Below, in pieces: positions 53,273 to 62,276 of a stretch of DNA of 64,000 nucleotides. Both the position numbers and the translations under genes were made by a program. The notes below the pieces were generated by a model that did not search any database, was not told where the DNA came from, and saw nothing but the letters and a program-made list of their open reading frames with translations. The stretch covers positions 248,001 through 312,000 of the forward strand of contig NZ_QPJL01000001.1 of assembly GCF_003337565.1 (NCBI RefSeq), given 5' to 3'. Origin of the DNA: Paracoccus lutimaris (lineage in GTDB: Bacteria > Pseudomonadota > Alphaproteobacteria > Rhodobacterales > Rhodobacteraceae). Every line of letters begins with the position of its first letter. Positions within the stretch are counted from its first letter, which is position 1.

Positions 53273-53828
53273 CCGCCACTCCTGCAAAGAACCGCTGGCC
53301 GGGGATGAATCCCGCAAGGCCGCCGGCCGTCATCATTTCCCGCTCATGCTCGGTTTCGCCGATCATCAGCACCGCATCGCCGGGCAGGCCCTGCGCCCTG
53401 AGCCAGCCCTTCATCTCGTCGCGCATCGCCGACCAGCTGGTGCCAAAGGGCGCAAGCGCGCGGGCCGAGACCGCTCCGATCTGCGCCCCCAGCGCATCCG
53501 GCGCAAGGCCCGGGCTGCATCCCAGATGCGGTGACGCGGCGACAAGGGCGATGCGGTCGCGCGTCGCGGCGTCGACGGGCTGCGTCATCCGAAAGACACC
53601 AAGCGCGTTCGAGGAATACAGAAACGCCACCAGATCGCGTCCGGTGGTGGCGCGCACGCCGGCATAGGTCTTGTATTCCAGCCCCAGCGCCTTGGCGCGA
53701 TTCACCTGCAGCCGCACCACCTCGATGGGCAGGCGCGCGCCTAAAAGCTCGCGCCGGGCCACGCTCCAGCAATGGGCGCGAAAGCTGCTGCCCATGCCGG
53801 GACCGCGATTATGCCCGATCCCCGCCAC
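53262..53828 (-). CDS. Conserved protein of unknown function inside the riboflavin operon
   Basis: A protein of 188 residues with a GTG start at 53828. The N-terminus reads MAGIGHNRGP, a short motif seen at the start of many alphaproteobacterial proteins. The rest shows an AKALGLEYKTYAGVRATTGRDLVAFLYSS region near 47-75 (in pieces), and no recognised catalytic motif. It begins 3 bp after ribE ends and overlaps the ribB start by 11 bp, so it is firmly within the operon. A role in riboflavin metabolism is inferred from position alone. Confidence 0.6.
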   Translation of the reverse strand: MAGIGHNRGPGMGSSFRAHCWSVARRELLGARLPIEVVRLQVNRAKALGLEYKTYAGVRATTGRDLVAFLYSSNALGVFRMTQPVDAATRDRIALVAASPHLGCSPGLAPDALGAQIGAVSARALAPFGTSWSAMRDEMKGWLRAQGLPGDAVLMIGETEHEREMMTAGGLAGFIPGQRFFAGVADAI

Positions 53829-53831
53829 GCT

Positions 53832-54425
53832 TCAGCCCGCTTCAGCCAGCCGCGCGACATAGCGCGCCAGCGTGTCGATTTCAAGGTTCACCCGGTCGCT
53901 GACCTTGACCGCGCCCCAGGTGGTGACCTGCTGGGTATGCGGGATCACGTTGACCCCGAACCGCTCGCCATCGACCTCGTTTACGGTCAGCGAGGTGCCG
54001 TTCAGCGCCACCGACCCCTTGGGCGCGATGAAGCGCGCCAACTCGCGCGGCGCGCGCAAGGTGATGCGGGTGCTGTCGCCCTCGTCATGCATTTCCTCGA
54101 TGACTGCGGTGCCATCGACATGGCCGCTGACGATATGGCCGCCCAGTTCGTCGCCGACCTTCAATGCGCGTTCAAGGTTCAACGGCCGGCCCTCGTGCCA
54201 ACCATGGGTGTCGATATTGGTCTTGCTGATCGTCTCGGCCGAGATATCGACATCGAACCAGTCGGGCCCCTTGTCGATCACCGTCAGGCAGACTCCGTCG
54301 CAGGCGATCGAGGCCCCCAGATCGACGCCCGCCATGTCATAGTGACAGGCGATCCGCGCCCGCATGTCGCCGCGCATCTGGACCTGCGCGACCTTGCCGA
54401 TATCGGTGATGATGCCGGTGAACAT
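53832..54425 (-). CDS. ribE: Riboflavin synthase alpha chain
   Basis: A protein of 197 residues with two repeated halves, each with an MFTGIITDIG or similar start and a lumazine-binding strand set: SIACDGVCLTV near 38 and LNGTSLTVNEV near 140. It dismutates two lumazine molecules into riboflavin. It is the first gene of the ribE-ribB-ribH-nusB run on this strand. The gap before it leads into the capsule gene kpsS on the opposite strand. Confidence 0.95.
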   Translation of the reverse strand: MFTGIITDIGKVAQVQMRGDMRARIACHYDMAGVDLGASIACDGVCLTVIDKGPDWFDVDISAETISKTNIDTHGWHEGRPLNLERALKVGDELGGHIVSGHVDGTAVIEEMHDEGDSTRITLRAPRELARFIAPKGSVALNGTSLTVNEVDGERFGVNVIPHTQQVTTWGAVKVSDRVNLEIDTLARYVARLAEAG

Positions 54426-54632
54426 CGATGCCCCCTTTGCGGTGTTGGCAGAGAACTAGGCGCTTGGCCCCCGATCTGCAAGCAAAGCTGCAACGGATGT
54501 TAACGCGCATTAGCCGGAATCGGGGAATTGCCGTGACAGTCAAGGGCTTTCATGCAATCACCACAATGGCGGCACCCCCGTTCTTGCTGCGCTTTTTGAG
54601 TAACCATCCCGTTGATTCCGCAACCCAGGAAC

Positions 54633-56045
54633 ATGCCAAAGCTACATCATATCCGCAGCTCTGCCGAGCCATCGCCGCTGCCGGACGCACCCGACATGCC
54701 TGATCCCTCCGGCGTGGCGGCAGACAGTCCGCGCGGCCCGGTCCCGGCGGCTGCGGCCCTGCCCGCCGAACGGCGGGTCTTCCTGATGCTGCAAGGCCCG
54801 CATGGCCCGTTCTTCCGCCGCGTCGGCGCGCTTTTGCGTGATGCCGGCGCGCAGGTGTGGCGCGTCGGGTTCAATGCGGGGGACGAGTTCTTCTGGTCGG
54901 ACAAGGCGCATTTCATCCGCCATCAGGGCACGCCCGAGGAATGGCCCGCGCATCTGAGCCGCATCATCGCCGAAAAGGGCGTGACCGATATCGTGCTTTA
55001 CGGCGATGTCCGCCCGATCCACGCCGCCGCGCGCGAGGCCGCACAGGATCACGGGCTGGTGCTGCATGTCTTCGAGGAGGGCTATCTGCGCCCGTTCTGG
55101 ATCACCTATGAACGCAACGGCTCGAACGGTCATTCGGCGCTGATGCGGATCCCGCTACCCGAGATGAGCAACGCCCTGAGCGGCCGCCCCGGCGAGATGA
55201 ACCGCCCGCCCGCGCATTGGGGCGACATGCGCCAGCACAAGTTCTATGGCGCGCTTTACCACTTCTTCGTCCTGCTGGCGAATGGCCGCTATCCGGGCTA
55301 TCGCACCCATCGCCGGATCGGCGTGCTGCAGGAATTCCGGCTGAACCTGCGCCGGCTTCTGATGACGCCCGTCGACGCGCTGGCACGCATGGTCGAGGCC
55401 GCGCAGGTCCAGCGCGGCGGCTTTCCCTATATCCTCGTGCTCATGCAGCTTGAGCACGATTCCAACTTCGTCGCCCATTCCCCCTATGCGCGCATGGCCG
55501 ATTTCACCGACGAGGTGCTGACCGAATTCGCCCGCTCGGCACCTCGCCATCACCGGCTGGTCTTCAAGGCGCATCCGCTTGAGGATGGGCGCGGCGGCAT
55601 CCGGCCGGCGATCCGGGCCAAGGCGCAGGAACTGGGGATTGCGGACCGCGTGCATTTCGTGCGCGGCGGCAAGCTGGCGCGGCTGCTCAATCAGGCGCGG
55701 GCGACGGTCACGGTGAATTCGACCTCGGCGCAACAGGCGCTGTGGCGCGGGCTGCCGGTCAAGGCGATGGGCCGCGCCGTCTATGACAAGCCGGGCCTCG
55801 TTTCAGAGCAGAGCTTGGCCGAGTTCCTGCGGGAACCATTGCGCCCGGATCCCGCCATCTATCGCCGCTATCGCGATTTTCTGCTGGAAAGCAGCCAGGT
55901 GCCGGGGGGATATTACGCGAATCGCTCGCGGACGCATGCCTTGCGCATCGTGGTCGACATGATGCTCGCTCCGGAGGATCCCTATCAGGCGCTTTTCGCC
56001 GGACGTGGGAAATATCGGCAACAGATGGACAGTAAAGATGAATAA
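54633..56045 (+). CDS. kpsS: Capsule polysaccharide export protein, Kdo transferase KpsS
   Basis: A protein of 470 residues from the ATG at 54633 (AGGA just upstream). It adds Kdo to the lipid anchor of the capsule, together with KpsC. Recognisable segments: RRVFLMLQGPHGPFF near 48-62, VFEEGYLRPFWIT near 149 and the sugar-nucleotide region FKAHPLEDG near 312 with NSTSAQQALWRGLPVKAMG near 361-379 (in pieces). The first 45 residues are low-complexity Pro/Ala-rich. It precedes the KpsD-like gene by 99 bp. Confidence 0.92.
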   Translation: MPKLHHIRSSAEPSPLPDAPDMPDPSGVAADSPRGPVPAAAALPAERRVFLMLQGPHGPFFRRVGALLRDAGAQVWRVGFNAGDEFFWSDKAHFIRHQGTPEEWPAHLSRIIAEKGVTDIVLYGDVRPIHAAAREAAQDHGLVLHVFEEGYLRPFWITYERNGSNGHSALMRIPLPEMSNALSGRPGEMNRPPAHWGDMRQHKFYGALYHFFVLLANGRYPGYRTHRRIGVLQEFRLNLRRLLMTPVDALARMVEAAQVQRGGFPYILVLMQLEHDSNFVAHSPYARMADFTDEVLTEFARSAPRHHRLVFKAHPLEDGRGGIRPAIRAKAQELGIADRVHFVRGGKLARLLNQARATVTVNSTSAQQALWRGLPVKAMGRAVYDKPGLVSEQSLAEFLREPLRPDPAIYRRYRDFLLESSQVPGGYYANRSRTHALRIVVDMMLAPEDPYQALFAGRGKYRQQMDSKDE

Positions 56046-56144
56046 TGCGGTCAATAATATGGAAAACCGTGGCATGCTGCGGTAGCTTGCCCGCAAAATA
56101 TGACCGCGGACACGGGAATCGCGGCCGAGGACAGGAGATTAAGT

Positions 56145-57323
56145 TTGACCCAATATCATATTTCGCCCGATGGGACCGGCGCCGCAATGCTGCCGTCGCG
56201 TCCGATCGTCGCGCGTATGACGGCGGTGGTGCTGCTTGGCGCGGCGCTGCTTGTATCCGCATGTGGCCTTCCCCGCTCTGGTCCGACGAGGGGCGAGATC
56301 ATGTCGGGCGCGGCCGCCAAGGGGGGCACCAGCCATATCGTCGATGTCGATGATCGCGTGAACCGCGCCGCGAACTATTCGCCCGCCTATGGCTTTGGCT
56401 CGGATTTCCGCAATGCCGGTCAGGTCGGCGCCGATGTCGTGCGTCCCGGCGACGTGCTGGGCCTGTCGATCTGGGAAAACGTCGATGACGGCCTTCTGGC
56501 CTCGATGGGCACCAGCTCGACCCAGCTGACCGAATTGCAGGTGGACAGCCAGGGCTACATCTTCGTGCCCTATGCCGGCCGCATCATGGCGGCGGGAAAC
56601 AGCCCTGACGAGCTGCGCCGCATCATCACGGAAAAGCTGGAAACCCAGACCCCCGACCCGCAGGTCATGGTGACCCGCGTCGCCGGCGACGGTGCCACCG
56701 TCTCGGTCATGGGCAAGGTCAATGCGCAAGGCGTCTATCCGATCGAGCGTCCGACCCGCACCCTGTCGGCCATGCTGTCGAAATCGGGCGGCGTCACCAT
56801 CGAGCCCGAGGTCGCGGTGGTCACCGTCAAACGCGGCGCCTCCAGCGGCAAGGTCTGGCTGCGCGATCTCTATTCGAACAACCGCAATGACATCGCGCTG
56901 CGCCCCGGCGACGTGATCCTGGTCGAGGAAGACCAGCGCAGCTTCACCGCGCTGGGTGCATTGGGCGGCCAGACCAAGGTGCCGCTGGGCAACGATCAGA
57001 TCAACGCCATCGAGGCCGTGGCCATGGTCGGCGGGCTTTCGACGCTGCTGGCCGACCCCAAGGGCGTGTTCATCATGCGCACCGAGCCGCAGGCGATTGC
57101 CCGCGCCGTGCTGGGCCGCAACGACATCTATGGCGACCAGCGCATTGCCTATGTGCTGAACCTGGCCAAGCCTGACGGCATGTTCATCGCCCGTGATTTT
57201 GTCATCCGCGACGAGGACACGGTCTATGTGACCGAGGCGCCCTTCGTGCAATGGCAGAAGATCATGAACTCGATCCTCGGCACGGCGACGGATGTCGGCA
57301 CGGCCGACAGCGCCTTCCGCTAA
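56145..57323 (+). CDS. Capsule polysaccharide export outer-membrane lipoprotein, Wza/KpsD type
   Basis: A protein of 392 residues. The lipobox LLVSACG near residue 40 predicts a lipid-anchored outer-membrane protein. The polysaccharide export (Poly_export) domain with DVLGLSIWENVDDG near 100 and SLBB-type domains near 180-300 follow. I start it at the TTG at 56145, because AGGAG lies 7 nt upstream; the ATG at 56100 has no such site. It would form the outer-membrane channel that receives the capsule from the KpsTE complex. Confidence 0.82.
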   Translation: MTQYHISPDGTGAAMLPSRPIVARMTAVVLLGAALLVSACGLPRSGPTRGEIMSGAAAKGGTSHIVDVDDRVNRAANYSPAYGFGSDFRNAGQVGADVVRPGDVLGLSIWENVDDGLLASMGTSSTQLTELQVDSQGYIFVPYAGRIMAAGNSPDELRRIITEKLETQTPDPQVMVTRVAGDGATVSVMGKVNAQGVYPIERPTRTLSAMLSKSGGVTIEPEVAVVTVKRGASSGKVWLRDLYSNNRNDIALRPGDVILVEEDQRSFTALGALGGQTKVPLGNDQINAIEAVAMVGGLSTLLADPKGVFIMRTEPQAIARAVLGRNDIYGDQRIAYVLNLAKPDGMFIARDFVIRDEDTVYVTEAPFVQWQKIMNSILGTATDVGTADSAFR

Positions 57324-57326
57324 GCG

Positions 57327-59318
57327 ATGGGCGAAAGGACAGAAGCCGCCGGGGGAACCCGGCGGCTTTTCATTTGCAACGGCGGCTTCCTGACCCGGCC
57401 TCGCCTGCGGCGCATCCTGACGCTGGCCGGATGGGTGCCGAGCATCGGTCTGCCGGGACCCGGGGACTGGATCGGCATCTGGGGCGCAAGTCCGACCGCG
57501 TGGCGCGGCACCGCGCTTGCCGCATGGCGTGGCGCACAGCTGCTGCGGGTCGAGGATGCCTTTCTGCGCTCGGTCCTGCCGGGGCGGGCGCAGGGGCGGG
57601 TGGCGCGGCGCGGCCCCATCGGCCTGATCGCCGACCCTTACGGGCTGCATTTCGACCCCGAACGGCCTTCGCTGATCGAAACCCTTGTCACCTCGCCCGA
57701 GGCGCAGGCGCGCCACGATGATGCGCGTGCGGCCATGGCCCGGCTGATCGCGGCGGATCTGTCGAAATACAATGCCCACCTGCCGGGTGTCGAACCGCCC
57801 CCGCCGGGATATGTGCTGGTGATCGACCAGACGCGCGGCGATGCCTCGCTGCTGGGCGCAGGGCGCGCCGAATTTCTTGAGATGCTGACGGTGGCGCGGG
57901 AGGAAAACCCCGGCCAACGCCTTGTCATCCGCACGCACCCCGAGACTGCCGCAAATCTGCGCCCCGGCCATTACGCGCCCGAGGACCTGCGGCCCGGCGA
58001 GGAATTCTGCACCAACCCCACCTCGCCCTGGGCGCTGCTCAAGGGGGCGGCGCGGGTCTATGTCATGTCCTCGCAGCTGGGTTACGAGGCGATGCTGGCC
58101 GGCCACCGCCCGCGCATCTTTGGCCGCCCCTTCTATGCCGGCTGGGGCCTCAGCAACGATCAGCACAGCCTGCCCCGCCGCCGATCCGCGCCCATCGAGG
58201 CGCTGTTTGCCGCCAGCCACCTGATCGCTCCCATCTGGTATGATCCCTGCCGCGACTGCCTGACCGATTTCGAGGGCGCCCTGCGCCAGCTTGAGGCCGA
58301 AACCCGCGCCTGGCGCGAGGATCATGCCGGTCATCTCGCCTATGGCATGCGGCTGTGGAAACGTCCTTTTGTCGCGCGCTTTTTCGGCAATGGCACCGGG
58401 GTGCGCTTTACCGACCGTCCCCAAGCCGGTGTCACGCTGGCCTGGGCCAATCGCGCCGCCGAGGTGCCGGGCGCCAGGCGGGTCGAGGATGGCTTCATCC
58501 GCTCGCGCGGGCTGGGCGCGGCGCTGGTGCCGCCGCTGTCGCTGGTCGCCGACGATCTGGGCATCTATTACGATCCAAGCCGCGAAAGCCGGTTCGAGAG
58601 GCTGATGGCCGCACCGCTGCCGCCGGGCGGCGAGGCGCGCGCGCTGGCCCTTGCAGAGGCTTTGACCAAGGCCGGCGTCACCAAATACAACCTCGGCGGC
58701 CCGCTGCCCGAACTGCCCTCGGGCCGCCGCATCCTCGTGCCGGGTCAGGTCGAGGATGACGCCTCGATCCGTCTTGGCGCAGGGGCCGAACACAGCAATC
58801 TGGCGCTGCTGACACGCGCGCGGGCCGAGTTTCCAGATGCGGTGCTGATCTACAAGCCGCATCCCGATGTCGAGGCCGGCCTGCGTCCCGGCCTGATCCC
58901 CAAGGCTCAGTTGACCGCGCTGGCCGATGTGGTCGCGCGCGATGCCAGCGCCGCGGCGCTGATGGCCCGGGTGGATGGCATCATCACCATCACCTCTACC
59001 ATGGGCTTTGAGGCCATGCTGCGCGGGTTGCCGGTCACGACGCTGGGCGCGCCCTTTTATGCCGGCTGGGGGCTGACGCAGGATCTGGGGCCGGTGCCGG
59101 AACGGCGGCTGACGCAGGCCAGCCTTGCGCAGTTGATCCATGCCGCGCTGATCGCCTATCCGCGCTATTTCGATCCGGTAAGCCGCCTGCCCTGCCCGCC
59201 CGAGGTGGCGCTGGCACGGCTGGCCGATCCCGGCTTTGCGCCGGGTGGCGCGCCCTTGCGGTTGTTGGCCAAGACGCAGGGGATTTTCAGCAGCTATGCC
59301 TGGATCTGGCGGCGCTAG
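57327..59318 (+). CDS. kpsC: Capsule polysaccharide export protein, Kdo transferase KpsC
   Basis: A protein of 663 residues with an internal duplication of about 300 residues. The first half carries ADPYGLHFD, VIDQTRGD and GYEAMLAG ... FYAGWGL; the second half repeats them as ADDLGIYYD, VPGQVEDD and GFEAMLRG ... FYAGWGL. It builds the Kdo linker on the lipid anchor with KpsS. The start at 57327 lies 3 bp after the kpsD-like stop. A terminator-like hairpin sits in codons 6-15. The last bases overlap the stop of ribD on the other strand. Confidence 0.95.
   Translation: MGERTEAAGGTRRLFICNGGFLTRPRLRRILTLAGWVPSIGLPGPGDWIGIWGASPTAWRGTALAAWRGAQLLRVEDAFLRSVLPGRAQGRVARRGPIGLIADPYGLHFDPERPSLIETLVTSPEAQARHDDARAAMARLIAADLSKYNAHLPGVEPPPPGYVLVIDQTRGDASLLGAGRAEFLEMLTVAREENPGQRLVIRTHPETAANLRPGHYAPEDLRPGEEFCTNPTSPWALLKGAARVYVMSSQLGYEAMLAGHRPRIFGRPFYAGWGLSNDQHSLPRRRSAPIEALFAASHLIAPIWYDPCRDCLTDFEGALRQLEAETRAWREDHAGHLAYGMRLWKRPFVARFFGNGTGVRFTDRPQAGVTLAWANRAAEVPGARRVEDGFIRSRGLGAALVPPLSLVADDLGIYYDPSRESRFERLMAAPLPPGGEARALALAEALTKAGVTKYNLGGPLPELPSGRRILVPGQVEDDASIRLGAGAEHSNLALLTRARAEFPDAVLIYKPHPDVEAGLRPGLIPKAQLTALADVVARDASAAALMARVDGIITITSTMGFEAMLRGLPVTTLGAPFYAGWGLTQDLGPVPERRLTQASLAQLIHAALIAYPRYFDPVSRLPCPPEVALARLADPGFAPGGAPLRLLAKTQGIFSSYAWIWRR
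57343..57370 (+). promoter_or_regulatory. Intrinsic-terminator-like hairpin inside the start of kpsC
   Basis: AAGCCGCCGGG and CCCGGCGGCTT form a perfect 11-bp stem with a GGAA loop, followed by TT and a C. It begins 20 bp after the kpsD-like stop and lies within the kpsC coding sequence, whose conserved RRLF start requires this frame. It could limit kpsC transcription. Confidence 0.6.
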
Positions 59319-60310
59319 GCGCGCAGCCAGCGATGCATCAGATCGAGACCGATCCGCCGGGTCTCGACGAGCCGAAAGCGCGGGGCATCGGCCAGATATT
59401 CAAGCCCCAGTGCGCCGATGGCCGGGCGCCCCTCGGCCCCCAGCGCCAGACCCGCCGTATAGCCGACCAGCTGATCGACCAGACCGGCGCGCAAAAGACT
59501 GGCGGCCAGTTCCCCGCCGCCCTCGCACAAGACCCGCGTCAGGCCCCGGGCGGCAAGTTCAGCCATGAAGGCCGCAGGCGTGCCCGAAACCTGCCAGAGC
59601 GGGCCGTGATCGGCGTCCTCGACGGGCAGATCTGGCAGCGCTCCGCCAGAAACCACGATGCGGACGGGCTGGCGAACCGCGCCAAAGCCGCGCACGTTCA
59701 GGGCCGGACGGTCGGCGCGGGCGGTGCCGCCGCCGACCATCACCGCGTCATGGGTCAGGCGCAGCGCATGGACATGGCGGCGCGCCTCGGGGCCGGTGAT
59801 CCACTGGCTTTCGCCCGATTGGGTGGCGATCCGGCCGTCGAAGCTGCTGGCCAGCTTCAGCGTCAGCATCGGCCGCCCCTGCACCACCCGCGTCAGAAAG
59901 CCGCGCTGCAATTCCCGCGCCTCGGCCTCGCAGACGCCTTCGGTCACCTCGATGCCGGCAGCGCGCAGAATCGCATGGCCGCGCCCGGTGACGCGCGGAT
60001 CGGGATCGGTCAAGGCGCTGACGACGCGGGCAATTCCGGCGCGCGCCAGCGCCTCGGCGCAGGGGGGCGTCTTGCCATGATGGGCGCAGGGCTCAAGCGT
60101 GACATAGGCGGTGGCGCCCTGCGCGGCGGGCCCCGCCTGCGTCAGCGCCATGACCTCGGCGTGGGGGCGCCCGCCCGGCTGGGTCCAGCCGCGTCCGACC
60201 ACCACGCCGCCGCGCAGGATCACGCAGCCGACCGCCGGATTGGGCCAGGTATTGCCCAGACCCCGGCGCGCCAGCGCCAAGGCGTGGCGCATGTGGCGGG
60301 CGTCGCTCAC
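59315..60310 (-). CDS. ribD: Bifunctional deaminase/reductase RibD
   Basis: A protein of 331 residues. The deaminase half has the zinc site HAEVMAL near 50 and [15 protein letters not shown] near 75-89. The reductase half (about 150-331) has [12 protein letters not shown] near 155 and [16 protein letters not shown] near 195-210 (in pieces). It catalyses two consecutive steps after GTP cyclohydrolase II. The GTG start at 60310 overlaps the nrdR stop. It ends against the kpsC stop with 4 bp of shared sequence and is separated from ribE by the capsule block. Confidence 0.95.
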   Translation of the reverse strand: MSDARHMRHALALARRGLGNTWPNPAVGCVILRGGVVVGRGWTQPGGRPHAEVMALTQAGPAAQGATAYVTLEPCAHHGKTPPCAEALARAGIARVVSALTDPDPRVTGRGHAILRAAGIEVTEGVCEAEARELQRGFLTRVVQGRPMLTLKLASSFDGRIATQSGESQWITGPEARRHVHALRLTHDAVMVGGGTARADRPALNVRGFGAVRQPVRIVVSGGALPDLPVEDADHGPLWQVSGTPAAFMAELAARGLTRVLCEGGGELAASLLRAGLVDQLVGYTAGLALGAEGRPAIGALGLEYLADAPRFRLVETRRIGLDLMHRWLRA

Positions 60311-60771
60311 TCTTCGGGCGCGGTCGGGCGCAGTTCCGAGACGAATTTATCGAAATCGTCCGCCGCCTGGAAGTTCTTGTAAACGCTGGCAAAACGCACA
60401 TAGCCCACGGTGTCGATGCGGGCCAGCGTCTCCATCACGATCTCACCGATGACCTTCGAGGGGATGTCCGTCTCGCCCATGCTTTCCAGCCGGCGCACGA
60501 TGCCCGAGATCATCTGGTCGATGCGCTCGGGCTCGACCGGGCGTTTCTGCATGGCGATGCGGATCGAGCGTTCCAGCTTGGTGCGGTCGAAATCCTCGCG
60601 CCGGCCGCTGGATTTGACCACGACCAGATCGCGCAGCTGCACGCGTTCATAGGTGGTGAAGCGCCCGCCGCAGGCCGGGCAAAAGCGCCGGCGCCGGATG
60701 GCCACATTGTCCTCGGCCGGACGCGAATCCTTGACCTGGGTATCGACATTTCCACAGAACGGGCAGCGCAT
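60307..60771 (-). CDS. nrdR: Transcriptional repressor NrdR
   Basis: A protein of 154 residues, the canonical length. The zinc-ribbon at the start has MRCPFCGN and [16 protein letters not shown], with four cysteines, and the ATP-cone follows (about 46-136, [21 protein letters not shown] in pieces). It represses ribonucleotide reductase genes in an ATP/dATP-dependent way; nrdJ, its likely target, is at the left edge of this window. I start at the ATG at 60771; the frame to 60801 adds a non-conserved stretch. Coupled to ribD by overlap. Confidence 0.96.
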   Translation of the reverse strand: MRCPFCGNVDTQVKDSRPAEDNVAIRRRRFCPACGGRFTTYERVQLRDLVVVKSSGRREDFDRTKLERSIRIAMQKRPVEPERIDQMISGIVRRLESMGETDIPSKVIGEIVMETLARIDTVGYVRFASVYKNFQAADDFDKFVSELRPTAPEE

Positions 60772-60989
60772 CCCTTGTTCCCTCAAAGCCCCAAACCGCA
60801 CTCAGTATAGGCGGCCCCAAAGCACTTGGGTAGTGCGTTGCGTTAACCACAAGATCGGCCATGCCGCTTTCAACGCCAAGTTGACGTATGGGCAACACCG
60901 ATCCGACGCCGATCAGGGTGAAATTGCTGCGCTTGCATCTCGACAGACCGGAAAACGCGTGCAAACATCTGCCGCAATCGGCCGCATGA

Positions 60990-62141
<1,152 letters not shown>

Positions 62142-62158
62142 GCATCTGACGGAACCGG

Positions 62159-62188
62159 AAAAGCCGCCGCATCTTGCGGCGGCTTTTT
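62159..62188 (+). terminator. Intrinsic terminator after takP
   Basis: AAAAGCCGCCGC and GCGGCGGCTTTT form a 12-bp stem with a 5-nt loop and a T-run. It lies 17 bp after the takP stop. Confidence 0.93.
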
Positions 62189-62225
62189 CATGTCCTCCGG
62201 GATGCGTTCCATCGGGTGGTGAACG

Positions 62226-62266
62226 AATGAAGAAAGGCGGCCCGAAGGCCGCCTTTCTTCATTTTC
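62226..62266. terminator. Bidirectional terminator between takP and the TRAP permease
   Basis: A perfect 17-bp stem (AATGAAGAAAGGCGGCC and its complement) around a CGAA loop, with T-rich ends on both strands. It serves the minus-strand permease gene and backs up the takP terminator. Confidence 0.92.
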
Positions 62267-62276
62267 GTTTCGCGTC

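Noticed and set aside
54426..54632. FMN riboswitch before ribE
   Set aside because: I find none of the conserved FMN-aptamer cores in this gap.
56139..59141. Long open frame of 1000 codons on the minus strand opposite kpsC and the KpsD-like gene
   Set aside because: Third-position GC bias of the real plus-strand genes creates such antisense frames; its sequence is low in protein-like features.
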